Below, piece after piece: positions 39,730 through 47,223 of a stretch of 64,000 nt of DNA. The notes beneath the pieces were generated by a model. It had not been told where the DNA came from, made no database searches, and worked only from the letters and a program-made list of their open reading frames with translations. This DNA is from Halorubrum laminariae (lineage in GTDB: Archaea > Halobacteriota > Halobacteria > Halobacteriales > Haloferacaceae), in the NCBI RefSeq assembly GCF_024494655.1, contig NZ_JANHDL010000014.1, forward strand, positions 1 to 64,000, given 5' to 3'. The position numbers were made by a program, and so were the translations under genes. The stretch's first letter is position 1, and every line of letters begins with the position of its first letter.

Positions 39730-40712
39730 GACTCACCTTCGGTGCGAGTGTGGAACGTTGTACCGGAGCTGAACTCGGTTAACTCATCGATACGACTCTC
39801 AAGCTCCTCGATTTCCTTACGAAGTTCTTCGGCTTCGTCACCGTCGGCCGCAGCAAGTTGGTCTTTGAGCCCCTGAAGCCGCGTCTCCTTACGCTCCTCG
39901 TCCACACCAGCCTTGCGGACATACTCTGACTTCTCAATATCGTACATATCACTCTCAGAAAGTTCCGTCACATCGAGTATAGCCTCTACCTTGTCGCGGT
40001 CTACACCCAACACGCGCTCACGGTCGATACCCGCCTCTTCAAGCGTCTCCAGTACTTTCGCGTCATCCTTCAACGAGCGGTTCCGACGCGTCGTCCGCTG
40101 GACGGAGCCAAAAGAGCCTGACACCGGCTGGTCGTGATGAAGACGAGCTAACAGGACATCAGCCACATCTTGACGGACAGCGTTAGCGTTGCGCTGGACG
40201 TCCGATAGCAGCGTGTAAAGATTGACCAGTGCATCCGTCTCCATCTCTTCGAGCGCAGTGACCGTATGGCGTTCAAGTGCGTCGACGAGGAGCAACGCAT
40301 CAGCATACACGTCAAGATCCGGTTCTGTCCGCTCTGTCTCATCAGGTGAGTCGTCGCCACTTGCCAGTTGGGTCGTTGTGGGGCCGTCCTGTTCGACAAT
40401 ACTGCCAGCCTCTTCGTCGATCTCAAACCCTGGATGGAGACTCAACACAGCCGGGTACGGGGCAGCATCTGGTGGCAGTCGATCGAGTTCGAAGCCGCCT
40501 GACTCGTCAGTGACCCGCCGATACAGGCTTTCAAATTGTTCACGCTGGAGCGGCCGCGTCTCACCCGTCTCCTCAACGTCGATGATGATGCGATGTTCTT
40601 GGACGTCGGTGACACGAAACCGCTTGTGTGACATCGGCGTGAGCAGCGTCGCCTCTGTTGGGAGGTCCTCGAGTTCTTCCAAGAGCGTGTGCCACGAGGT
40701 ACGGAACGACAT
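39726..40712 (-). CDS. Uncharacterised coiled-coil protein
   Basis: 328 aa from ATG 40712 (the frame extends to 40808 without a better start). N-terminal strand-rich domain (FRTSWHTLLEELEDLPTEATLLTPMSHKRFRVTDVQEHRIIIDVEETGETRPLQREQFESLYRRV), central helical part, C-terminal coiled coil (LQGLKDQLAAADGDEAEELRKEIEELESRIDEL). Operon with the CcbP-like gene. Confidence 0.55.
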   Translation of the reverse strand: MSFRTSWHTLLEELEDLPTEATLLTPMSHKRFRVTDVQEHRIIIDVEETGETRPLQREQFESLYRRVTDESGGFELDRLPPDAAPYPAVLSLHPGFEIDEEAGSIVEQDGPTTTQLASGDDSPDETERTEPDLDVYADALLLVDALERHTVTALEEMETDALVNLYTLLSDVQRNANAVRQDVADVLLARLHHDQPVSGSFGSVQRTTRRNRSLKDDAKVLETLEEAGIDRERVLGVDRDKVEAILDVTELSESDMYDIEKSEYVRKAGVDEERKETRLQGLKDQLAAADGDEAEELRKEIEELESRIDELTEFSSGTTFHTRTEGES

Positions 40713-40784
40713 ATGCGGTGGTGAGGACAGCCAGATGTATAACATATCGCCGCTGGTGTGAAGCGTTAAATTACAACGGATGGT

Positions 40785-40989
40785 GGCGAGACAGTTACCG
40801 ATCGACACGCGATCATCCAGTATGAAACGGCTAGTGCCGCTTCAATCTTGAACTGCTAGATACGACCGATAGACGGCCTGCAGAAGGAATCTAGCAAATC
40901 ACGACTGAAGACACACTAGCGGCGAACTAGGCGTGTGGGAGGAATGTCCCGGCTGTGGCGAGATCGTCGATCCCATCAATGCTCAGTAA
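40785..40989 (+). pseudogene. Truncated, MITE-disrupted copy of small zinc-ribbon gene
   Basis: Homologous to 31666-31784 (GETVTDRHAIIQYETAS ... GVWEECPGCGEIVDPINAQ), but the first ~17 codons including one CxxC are missing and an 81-bp element splits the gene at 40835. Confidence 0.85.
40831..40919. mobile_element. 81-bp MITE with CTAG target duplication
   Basis: The element at 40835-40915 is absent from the paralogous site near 31712. CTAG abuts both ends (40831-40834, 40916-40919). The ends TGCCGCTTCAATC and GACTGAAGACACA, extended inward, match as inverted repeats at about 20 of 28 positions (shared TGCTAGAT). The YTAR-type 4-bp duplication fits IS5-group elements. Confidence 0.8.
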
Positions 40990-41134
40990 ACAGTTCATCC
41001 AACAGATCGTCAGATCTGTGCCGTCATCGGCAACACACCACGAGTGCCGTCACTGTGGATACACCGTCGAGAAGGATGTCGAAGAATGTCCACAGTGTGG
41101 CTCTCACGAGATTGCGGCCTACGATTTCGAGTGA
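40979..41134 (+). CDS. Small zinc-ribbon protein, second copy
   Basis: 51 aa, paralogue of 31774-31929 with the ribbon HECRHCGYTVEKDVEECPQC intact. It retains the overlap with its damaged upstream neighbour. Confidence 0.7.
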   Translation: MLSKQFIQQIVRSVPSSATHHECRHCGYTVEKDVEECPQCGSHEIAAYDFE

Positions 41135-41169
41135 TCGCTGAAGTGCTCACAGTTGGTAGAGATGGCCCA

Positions 41170-41224
41170 ATACCTTATGCATCACCCGAGCGCTAAAAGT
41201 GGGTCTAGTTGTTACATAAGGTAT
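41170..41224 (+). promoter_or_regulatory. Promoter bracketed by inverted repeat, copy 2
   Basis: ATACCTTATGCA (41170-41181) and TACATAAGGTAT (41213-41224), one mismatch, 43 bp between arm starts. The right arm overlaps the ATG at 41223 as in copy 1. Confidence 0.75.
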
Positions 41225-41570
41225 GGAACAGCCGTCATCACCGGCCTCGCTTCCGAAGTATCTCGCAGAGGGCCTCCCCAAACAGGATACGGAGACACTC
41301 CAAGAGGTACAGCGCTATATTGAGGCGCTCATCGAGTACCGCGACCAGTCAGTTAACACTGACGAACTTCCCGAGACTGCCGAGCCCGTCGACGACTCCG
41401 ATAGCACCGGAAGCGGGACCGTCGTCAAAGAGAAAGTTACCTGTGGCGACGGCAGTTGTAAGTGCGCCAGCGGGGATCCCGCAGATATGCACGGCCCGTA
41501 TCTCTATCGCTACTATCGTGAGAATGGAACGATGAAATCGGAGTACGTCGGGAAATCAGGAAGTGAGTAA
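41223..41570 (+). CDS. DUF6788-like protein
   Basis: 115 aa. N-terminal helical part (LPKYLAEGLPKQDTETLQEVQRYIEALIEYRDQSV) and the family-type motif KVTCGDGSCKCASGDPADMHGPYLYRYYRENGTMKSEYVG with a Cys cluster. Function unknown; the motif resembles DNA- or zinc-binding patches of transposon-associated proteins. Intact, unlike the copy at 32017. Confidence 0.7.
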   Translation: MEQPSSPASLPKYLAEGLPKQDTETLQEVQRYIEALIEYRDQSVNTDELPETAEPVDDSDSTGSGTVVKEKVTCGDGSCKCASGDPADMHGPYLYRYYRENGTMKSEYVGKSGSE

Positions 41571-41619
41571 GTGAATCTCGACGACGCCGGCCCTACAGAT
41601 AGTTATCAGTAAATCGACT

Positions 41620-42051
41620 TTACAGCGCCCGTGAGTCGTGTTCGACGATGCTGGCAAACGCAACGTTCTCTTGGACTTGCTCGATTTCGACCGTCGGCTC
41701 ATCACCGGGTTGACCGCCGGGGACGATCACGACGTAGCCCCGTTCAACCTTCGCGATACCGTCACCTTGATCACCGGTCGTCTCGATTGTCACGTCACGT
41801 ACTTCACCTTCATCTACGGGAGGACCGTCCGTTGTTGGAGTTGTCTCTTGGGCAGTCGATTGGTGTTGGTCTTGCTGAGCCTTCTGTTCTGTCGGGGATT
41901 TCGACGCCAAGATTGCGATGCGATACGTTTCGTCGGTAGCGAGCGCGTTATGTTTGATTTCACTCGCCGAGATATCGACGACATATGACCCATCACGTTC
42001 TTCGATTTGAGCACTGAATACAGAGCGAAGCGAATCAGAGATTTCAGTCAT
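41620..42051 (-). CDS. TRAM-domain protein
   Basis: 143 aa. The C-terminal TRAM domain (VDEGEVRDVTIETTGDQGDGIAKVERGYVVIVPGGQPGDEPTVEIEQVQENVAFASIVE) is the RNA-binding beta-barrel found in many small haloarchaeal proteins, proposed to act as RNA chaperones. N-terminus (residues 1-75) acidic with a Gln/Thr linker. It lies beside the replication origin. Confidence 0.8.
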   Translation of the reverse strand: MTEISDSLRSVFSAQIEERDGSYVVDISASEIKHNALATDETYRIAILASKSPTEQKAQQDQHQSTAQETTPTTDGPPVDEGEVRDVTIETTGDQGDGIAKVERGYVVIVPGGQPGDEPTVEIEQVQENVAFASIVEHDSRAL

Positions 42052-42443
42052 CGGGTATCAGTAGTATAGGCTACGCAAAGCACCTAAATCCCGTGTGTTA
42101 TACTCGATTGGTCTTGTTGAAGTCCTTAGCAGTTGATAGCTTTACGGCCTATATTCAGCATGACCACAAAAAATATCACTTCTTGAGAATTTTATTAGAG
42201 CCGGCGATCGTTCTCCTAACCATTTGACAGTCTCCGGTAATCTGTTTTAACACGCTTGTCGAAGGTGAGTAGAGAGAACGACGACGACAACAAGAGAAGT
42301 GCCGTCGACATCAAGCAGGAGCGGCGGGACTTCTGAGCAACCTGTAGGGCGTATGTCCACCTATCGATGGGAAACGTATAATCAGCTAGCACTGTGACGG
42401 AAAGTAACACTGAACGGCTGGCTGTCTCGTTTCCCTTACTCTC
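42052..42443. other. AT-richer intergenic region flanking the origin
   Basis: No gene. Contains an A/T-rich patch around 42165-42200 (ACAAAAAATATCAC), a candidate unwinding region. Confidence 0.4.
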
Positions 42444-42902
42444 CCACCCCTCGTTCCGAGTGTAAGTCTGCCGAAGTGAGTATCTCATCAGTACCAACTA
42501 CAGTGCTGTAACAGCCGCTGTCTGGCTAGAGCAGTTGTGAACGTGGCATTTCTTCCGATTGGAGTCGCCGAAAGCGGCCTCGGCTTACCAATATGGCGAA
42601 AGTGCGCTACGGTAGCGGACAACACACACAATCATAAAGGTACGGGATCGAGATACGGTTCGAGAGGTAGAACCACCAACATCATCTAATTTACAGTCGG
42701 AACAAGGGGTGGGTGGGAAGCACCCGAACCAGACAATCGGTATCAAAACCCCCACGAGATACACTCGGAATGAGGGGGGTCCCCGGCGGCCTTGTTGGAT
42801 ACAGTCGGAACGAGGGGGGCATAACCACATTCCAACTGTACTACTCTCTGTGGTACGCCCACCGAGAATGAGCTTCACAACAAGATACAGTCGGAACGGG
42901 GG
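42444..42902. other. Putative replication origin with ORB-like repeats
   Basis: Four direct repeats of ACAGTCGGAACGAGGGG type with G-runs lie at about 42693-42713, 42758-42780, 42798-42820 and 42884-42902. One inverted copy (CCCCTCGTTCCGAGTGT) lies at 42447-42463. G-tailed repeats of this kind are origin recognition boxes bound by Orc1/Cdc6. The gene for that protein starts right after the last repeat. The region between inverted and direct boxes (42464-42690) is the likely unwinding zone. Confidence 0.8.
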
Positions 42903-42936
42903 TAGATATATGTTGGTGGCCCGGATAGCCACAGCT

Positions 42937-44199
42937 ATGCCTGACGACGAGCGTGGCGATCCCGCCGACGGCGGGCAGGAGCCGACGGGTGGCGATCCGC
43001 TGTTCGCCGAAGCTGGCGTCCTCAACCGGACGGAGTTGATCCGGCGTCCCGAACTGCTCGAAATATCGACGGTCCCGGGAAGCGACCGTATCGCTGGGCG
43101 CACTGAGCAGATCCAGTACGTCGCCAGCCACCTCGGGCCACTCGTGACAAATTCGGAGCCAACCTCAGTGATGATCTACGGAAAAACTGGGACGGGCAAA
43201 TCTCTCGTAAGCAAACACACGTCTCGCCGCGTCGTCCGTGAGGCGGAGTCTCGCGGAACAGACGTGGAAATGGTGTACGTCGACTGCGCGCAACACAATA
43301 CGGAGGCGCAGGCAACGTCAAAGATCGCCCGTGAGTTGAACGAACTGGCCGGCGAACCCAAGTCGATCCCGATTACCGGACTCGGGCCGTCGCACTACTA
43401 CTCGTACATCTGGTCGCTACTTGAAGACCACTACGACGGTGGGATCGTCATCCTCGACGAGATTGATCAACTCCAGCCGATCGAGGACGCTAACACGCTT
43501 CTGATGCAGCTCTCTCGCGCTGGTGAAAGCGAGAAGACAGAAACCTACATCGGCGTCATCGGTATCTCGAACAAGGTTGAGTGGGGTGACGAATTAAACT
43601 CTCGCGTCCTATCATCGCTTGGCAACGAGGAGACGGTGTTTCCGCCGTACGACGCCGACCAACTCCAGAACATCCTCTCCGCCCGCGAAGATGCGTTTCA
43701 CGACGGCGTCCTCGCTCCTGAGATTATTCCCCGAACAGCCGCCCTTGCCGCCCGTGAACACGGTGACGCCCGCAAGGCCGTCCGGATTCTGAAGAACGCC
43801 GGGAAACTTGCTGAAAAGGAGGGTGCCGAACAGGTACAGGAACACCACGTCAACGAGGCGCAGAAGAAAGCCGAGGTCGATCGGCTTCGTGAACTCCTCG
43901 CGACCGACACGCCACACGCTCGATACGTCCTTTTAGCGCTCGCGGAGCTAACGCAGAACACCGACGAGACGGAATTTCGGACGACGCGTATCTACGACGC
44001 CTACGTCGAGGTGTGTGAGCAAGAGGCTGCCGACCACCTCAAGATCGATCGGGTCCGCGACCTCCTTCGCGAACACGCCTTCAACGACACCGTCGAATCG
44101 ACGCTGGAAAGCGGCGGCCGAGCCGGTGGGACCTACAAGCAGCACCGGCTCCTGAAAGACCCGGCCGTCGTCAAGGAGTCGGTCATGCGGGAGATGTAA
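42937..44199 (+). CDS. orc1/cdc6: Orc1/Cdc6 replication initiator
   Basis: 420 aa from ATG 42937 (ATG 42910 is an alternative). AAA+ ATPase with Walker A GKTGTGKS (residues 82-89), Walker B VILDEID (about 171), sensor and arginine-finger regions, and a C-terminal winged helix (about 335-415: FRTTRIYDAYVEVCEQEAADHLKIDRVRDLLREHAF) that binds ORB repeats. It would load the MCM helicase at the adjacent origin, marking the surrounding DNA as a replicon of its own. Confidence 0.92.
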   Translation: MPDDERGDPADGGQEPTGGDPLFAEAGVLNRTELIRRPELLEISTVPGSDRIAGRTEQIQYVASHLGPLVTNSEPTSVMIYGKTGTGKSLVSKHTSRRVVREAESRGTDVEMVYVDCAQHNTEAQATSKIARELNELAGEPKSIPITGLGPSHYYSYIWSLLEDHYDGGIVILDEIDQLQPIEDANTLLMQLSRAGESEKTETYIGVIGISNKVEWGDELNSRVLSSLGNEETVFPPYDADQLQNILSAREDAFHDGVLAPEIIPRTAALAAREHGDARKAVRILKNAGKLAEKEGAEQVQEHHVNEAQKKAEVDRLRELLATDTPHARYVLLALAELTQNTDETEFRTTRIYDAYVEVCEQEAADHLKIDRVRDLLREHAFNDTVESTLESGGRAGGTYKQHRLLKDPAVVKESVMREM

Positions 44200-44260
44200 T
44201 CGTGTACGTCGAGTCTCGCCGGCACGCATATTTTATCCGTCCGACACGTGAATCAAAGAT

Positions 44261-44428
44261 ATGGCTGAATCGGAGTCTCAGATGATCTCTGTATCTCTCC
44301 CTGAGCCCACCGATGTTCAAGCAGTTCTGAATCGGGCCGGAATCAACCATGTCAGTGTCCACGAGCACCGGTTACTGGCCATCTATCACACGACAATTTT
44401 TAACGTACGCTCATATCCCTCTCCGTGA
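44261..44428 (+). CDS. Small protein of unknown function
   Basis: 55 aa (MAESESQMISVSLPEPTDVQ; LNRAGINHVSVHEHRLLAIY). A TATA-like TATTTTAT lies about 30 nt upstream. Its last 14 codons overlap the tnpB remnant on the other strand, so the 3' end may be altered by that insertion. Confidence 0.45.
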   Translation: MAESESQMISVSLPEPTDVQAVLNRAGINHVSVHEHRLLAIYHTTIFNVRSYPSP

Positions 44429-44739
44429 TTCATCCGAATGGGGAATAGTTCGCGGATACTGTTGCTTGGACGCCCATATTTGCGGTCCTCATCGCCATAG
44501 TATTCCTCGAGTGGGGTGGTCGCTTTGGCAACGAGCCGTTGAGTGGTGTTTTTCACGTGGTCACTGCGGTCGACGACAACATCCTTGATGTCGTCCCAAT
44601 CCCAGCCTTCCTTATCGAGGCGGAAGATTTCATTGACGACTCGCCGGGATTCGAGGGTGCCGTCTGTCAGGAGGGATGGATCACCTTCTCGAATGTCGAG
44701 TTGGAAATCGAGAGTGTGTGTGAGTCCATCCGCTTCCAT
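44386..44739 (-). pseudogene. N-terminal remnant of an IS1341/IS605-type tnpB
   Basis: 117 codons: LDFQLDIREGDPSLLTDGTL, ESRRVVNEIFRLDKEGWDWD, HVKNTTQRLVAKATTPLEEYY, matching the start of haloarchaeal TnpB proteins of about 400 residues. The RuvC catalytic region and zinc finger are missing. Confidence 0.7.
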
Positions 44740-44813
44740 AGTCAGTTATACGATATGTTCTCTTGTAAACCCACCGACTCAGATGGATTTACATAATGTT
44801 TGTCGGTATTCAC

Positions 44814-44845
44814 CCTCGGGGTCAAGCCCCGAGGCACTCTGCCTC
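44814..44845. repeat. IS605-type hairpin end beside the tnpB remnant
   Basis: CCTCGGGG-TCAAG-CCCCGAGG (44814-44834) is a perfect 8-bp stem, followed by GAGGC/GCCTC. It lies about 75 bp upstream of the truncated tnpB start and resembles 35002-35024. Confidence 0.65.
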
Positions 44846-44860
44846 GAAATCTGTAGACGT

Positions 44861-44908
44861 AGATTAACCAACACTGGAGCGCGGAGCCGCGCCTTTGTTG
44901 GTTAATCT
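44861..44908. repeat. TTAACCAACA inverted repeat, copy 5 (longest)
   Basis: AGATTAACCAACA (44861-44873) and TGTTGGTTAATCT (44896-44908): a 13-bp perfect stem with a 22-nt loop containing GCGCGGAGCCGCGC. Upstream of the HTH gene at 44992. Confidence 0.85.
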
Positions 44909-44991
44909 GCGATCGAAGAGCGCGTTAGCCGCTCAATGAGGAAATTATTCCTTGAAGTAAGAATTATATCCTTCACGCTGTAACGTCGAGT

Positions 44992-45525
44992 ATGTCCGAG
45001 ACAGACACTGCTGATGGGCCGCCCCCCTTCGAGGATGCGTTCAGCGGCGATGACGTCGAACAACGCATCTACGGCACTATCCTGCAGACCCGGGAGCCGA
45101 CAACGGCGAGCGCGATCGCCGACAGCGCCGACTGTGACCCCAAGACCGCCCGGAAGTATCTAGGGTGGTTCGACGACCTCGGCATCGTCACCCGACACGA
45201 CGGACATCCAGCCACCTACGAGCGCAACGATGCGTACTTCGAGTGGCGACGCATCAATCAGCTCGCAGCCGACCACTCTGTCGAGGACCTGCAGGATCGC
45301 GTTCGTGAGCTGACGACGCGCATCACCGAGTATGAGGAGGCGTACGACGCCGCGTCACCGGCCGCCGTCGATGCCGTCGCCGCCGCGGAGGGCAGCGATG
45401 AGCAAACCATCGACGACGTGTACAGCGACCTCGCCGACTGGGCGACCGCTCGCGAGGAGCGTGACCGCTACGAACGCGCCCGCCAGCAACGCACGGGTGG
45501 CGAGCGCGAACAGGCCTCCGGGTAG
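44992..45525 (+). CDS. HTH protein (DUF7342-like)
   Basis: 177 aa. Winged helix at residues 22-75 (DVEQRIYGTILQTREPTTASAIADSADCDPKTARKYLGWFDDLGIVTRHDGHPATYERND), then a coiled coil. I recall such proteins as DUF7342; they usually lead a two-gene unit. The partner here (45534) is truncated. Confidence 0.65.
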   Translation: MSETDTADGPPPFEDAFSGDDVEQRIYGTILQTREPTTASAIADSADCDPKTARKYLGWFDDLGIVTRHDGHPATYERNDAYFEWRRINQLAADHSVEDLQDRVRELTTRITEYEEAYDAASPAAVDAVAAAEGSDEQTIDDVYSDLADWATAREERDRYERARQQRTGGEREQASG

Positions 45526-45533
45526 CCCGCTCG

Positions 45534-45630
45534 ATGGCGCCACCGACAGGCGATGGCGGGAGCCCTGCCCCCATCGACCGCCCTATTCTCGAGTTCCTTC
45601 GGACACGGCTCCAAGCCACGGTGTATCCCA
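45534..45630 (+). pseudogene. 5' fragment of the second gene of the HTH unit
   Basis: ATG 45534 begins MAPPTGDGGSPAPIDRPILE then FLRTRLQATVYP, after which the frame enters unrelated sequence. The junction at about 45630 marks where plasmid-type genes meet the sugar-nucleotide segment. Confidence 0.55.
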
Positions 45631-45634
45631 AGCG

Positions 45635-45899
45635 GTGCTCATTACGCGCACCTCAAATAACTTCGAGCCACGCCAGCATACGGAAAAGCTCATCCCGAAG
45701 TTCATCACGAACGCCGCCGCCGGCAAGTCGCTCCTTGTCTACGACGACGGCTCAAACCTCCACGAGTGGATTACGTCGAGGACAACTGTCGTGCGTTCGA
45801 TCCCGACGTCGGAAAGACGACATCGGTGAGATCGACAACATCGGGAATCACGCCGAAAAAACGAATCTCGAAGTCACCGTGGCAATCCTCGACGCCGTC
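45635..45899 (+). pseudogene. Degenerate dTDP-glucose 4,6-dehydratase (RfbB-like)
   Basis: Recognisable pieces in different frames: VLITRTSNNFEPRQHTEKLI, PKFITNAAAGKSLLVYDDGS, then DYVEDNCRAFD (other frame) and IGNHAEKTNLEVTVAILDAV. The N-terminal NAD-binding part is absent and at least two frameshifts are present. Confidence 0.8.
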
Positions 45900-45970
45900 A
45901 GTACTGACGGCTGCTCCATACCTTATGTAACAATTGGAGCCATACAGTACCTAAGTGATACATAAGGTAT
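45897..45970 (-). pseudogene. Third copy of the DUF6788 promoter and first codons
   Basis: Inverted repeats ATACCTTATGTA (45918-45929) and TACATAAGGTAT (45959-45970). Read on the minus strand, the element continues ATGGAGCAGCCGTCA, the same start as 41223 (ATGGAACAGCCGTCA), then breaks into the dehydratase remnant. Confidence 0.75.
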
Positions 45971-46033
45971 AAAGACTATTACCACAAATTGTCACCCTCA
46001 ATCACAACGCTTTCCCCCAACTACCCAACAGAA

Positions 46034-46951
46034 ATGCCCATGCAGAACAACCGCGTCCTCGTTACGGGCGGCGCCGGCTTCATCGGGTCGAACATCGCGA
46101 ACCACCTCGCCGACGACAACGACGTGATCGCCGTCGACGACTGCTACCTCGGCACCCCCGAGAACCTCGACGACGACGTCGAGTTCGTCGAGGCCTCCGT
46201 CGTCGACGAGGACCTCCCCACCGATGTCGACGTCGTGTTCCACCTCGCGGCGCTCTCCTCCTACAAGATGCACGAGGAGGACCCTACACAGGGCGCCCGC
46301 GTCAATGTTGAAGGATTCGTGAACACGATCGAACAGGCCCGCAAAGACGGCTGTGAGACCGTCGTCTACGCCACTACCTCCTCGATCTACGGTGACCGTA
46401 CCGAACCCTCCCCTGAGAGCATGGACGTCGAAGCCCGAACCGGCTACGAGGCCTCCAAGCTCGCGCGTGAGCGCTACGCGGAGTACTTCCACAACTTCCA
46501 CGGCATGACCCTCGCCGGCCTGCGCTTCTTTTCGGTGTACCAGGGCTTCGGCGGCGCCGAGGAACACAAAGGCGAGTTCGCCAACACCGTCGCCCAGTTC
46601 ACCGACAAAATCGCCAATGGCGAACGCCCGGAACTGTTCGGCGACGGCAGCCAGACCCGGGACTTCACCCACGTCGACGATGTCGTCCGCGCCTGCGAAC
46701 TCGCCGCCGATCACGAACTGCAGGGCATCTACAACGTCGGGACGGCCAAGAGCTACACGTTCAACAAGATGGTCGCGATGATCAACGACGAACTCGGTAC
46801 CAACGTGGATCCGAAGTACATCGAGAACCCGCTGGCAGTGTACGTTCACGACACGATGGCCGACTACTCGAAACTCCACGAGACCACGGGCTGGGAACCC
46901 GAGATTGACTTCGAAGAGGGTGTCGCCCGCGTCTGCGAGTCCTACCAGTAG
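46034..46951 (+). CDS. NAD-dependent sugar-nucleotide epimerase/dehydratase
   Basis: 305 aa from ATG 46034 (ATG 46040 possible). Rossmann motif VTGGAGFIG (GxxGxxG) at the start, SDR catalytic TTSSIYG (Ser/Thr) and YEASK (YxxxK). C-terminal substrate-binding part with GDGSQTRDFTHVDDV. Extended SDR of the UDP-glucose 4-epimerase type; it would make an activated sugar for surface glycans. Downstream of a broken RfbB-like gene. Confidence 0.85.
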   Translation: MPMQNNRVLVTGGAGFIGSNIANHLADDNDVIAVDDCYLGTPENLDDDVEFVEASVVDEDLPTDVDVVFHLAALSSYKMHEEDPTQGARVNVEGFVNTIEQARKDGCETVVYATTSSIYGDRTEPSPESMDVEARTGYEASKLARERYAEYFHNFHGMTLAGLRFFSVYQGFGGAEEHKGEFANTVAQFTDKIANGERPELFGDGSQTRDFTHVDDVVRACELAADHELQGIYNVGTAKSYTFNKMVAMINDELGTNVDPKYIENPLAVYVHDTMADYSKLHETTGWEPEIDFEEGVARVCESYQ

Positions 46952-47052
46952 CCGACTATCGAGCCACGATCGACGACGCCTGGTGACGATACTACCCAAC
47001 TATCGTTTTCTCCAGCAAAGCTAGTTACACATGTCGCCACGTACCCACCACC

Positions 47053-47181
47053 ATGACTACCAGCGATCCCCCGGGAAACCTCTGGGAGGGCGACGTGATC
47101 GAACGGTTCTGGCGTTCGTTCGTCGGGCGGTTGAGAGAGAGTCTCTGGCCGTTCTCGGAGTATACGAACGGCTCGAATTAA
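47053..47181 (+). CDS. Possible 42-aa small protein
   Basis: Begins MTTSDPPGNLWEGDVIERFW and ends in SEYTNGSN. Aromatic/basic middle (RSFVGRLRESLWPF), possibly amphipathic. Start and stop are clean, but support is weak. Confidence 0.35.
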   Translation: MTTSDPPGNLWEGDVIERFWRSFVGRLRESLWPFSEYTNGSN

Positions 47182-47223
47182 CGTGTGCTTAAACGCGTAA
47201 TTTGGATTATACAGATTCGAGGA

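Noticed and set aside
42693-42902. CRISPR-like array
   Set aside because: The repeats are short, unevenly spaced (40-86 bp) and one is inverted; their place before orc1/cdc6 fits origin boxes.
45998-46999. 333-codon minus-strand open frame
   Set aside because: Mirror of the epimerase at 46034-46951; composition is not haloarchaeal (few acidic clusters in sensible order, no motif).
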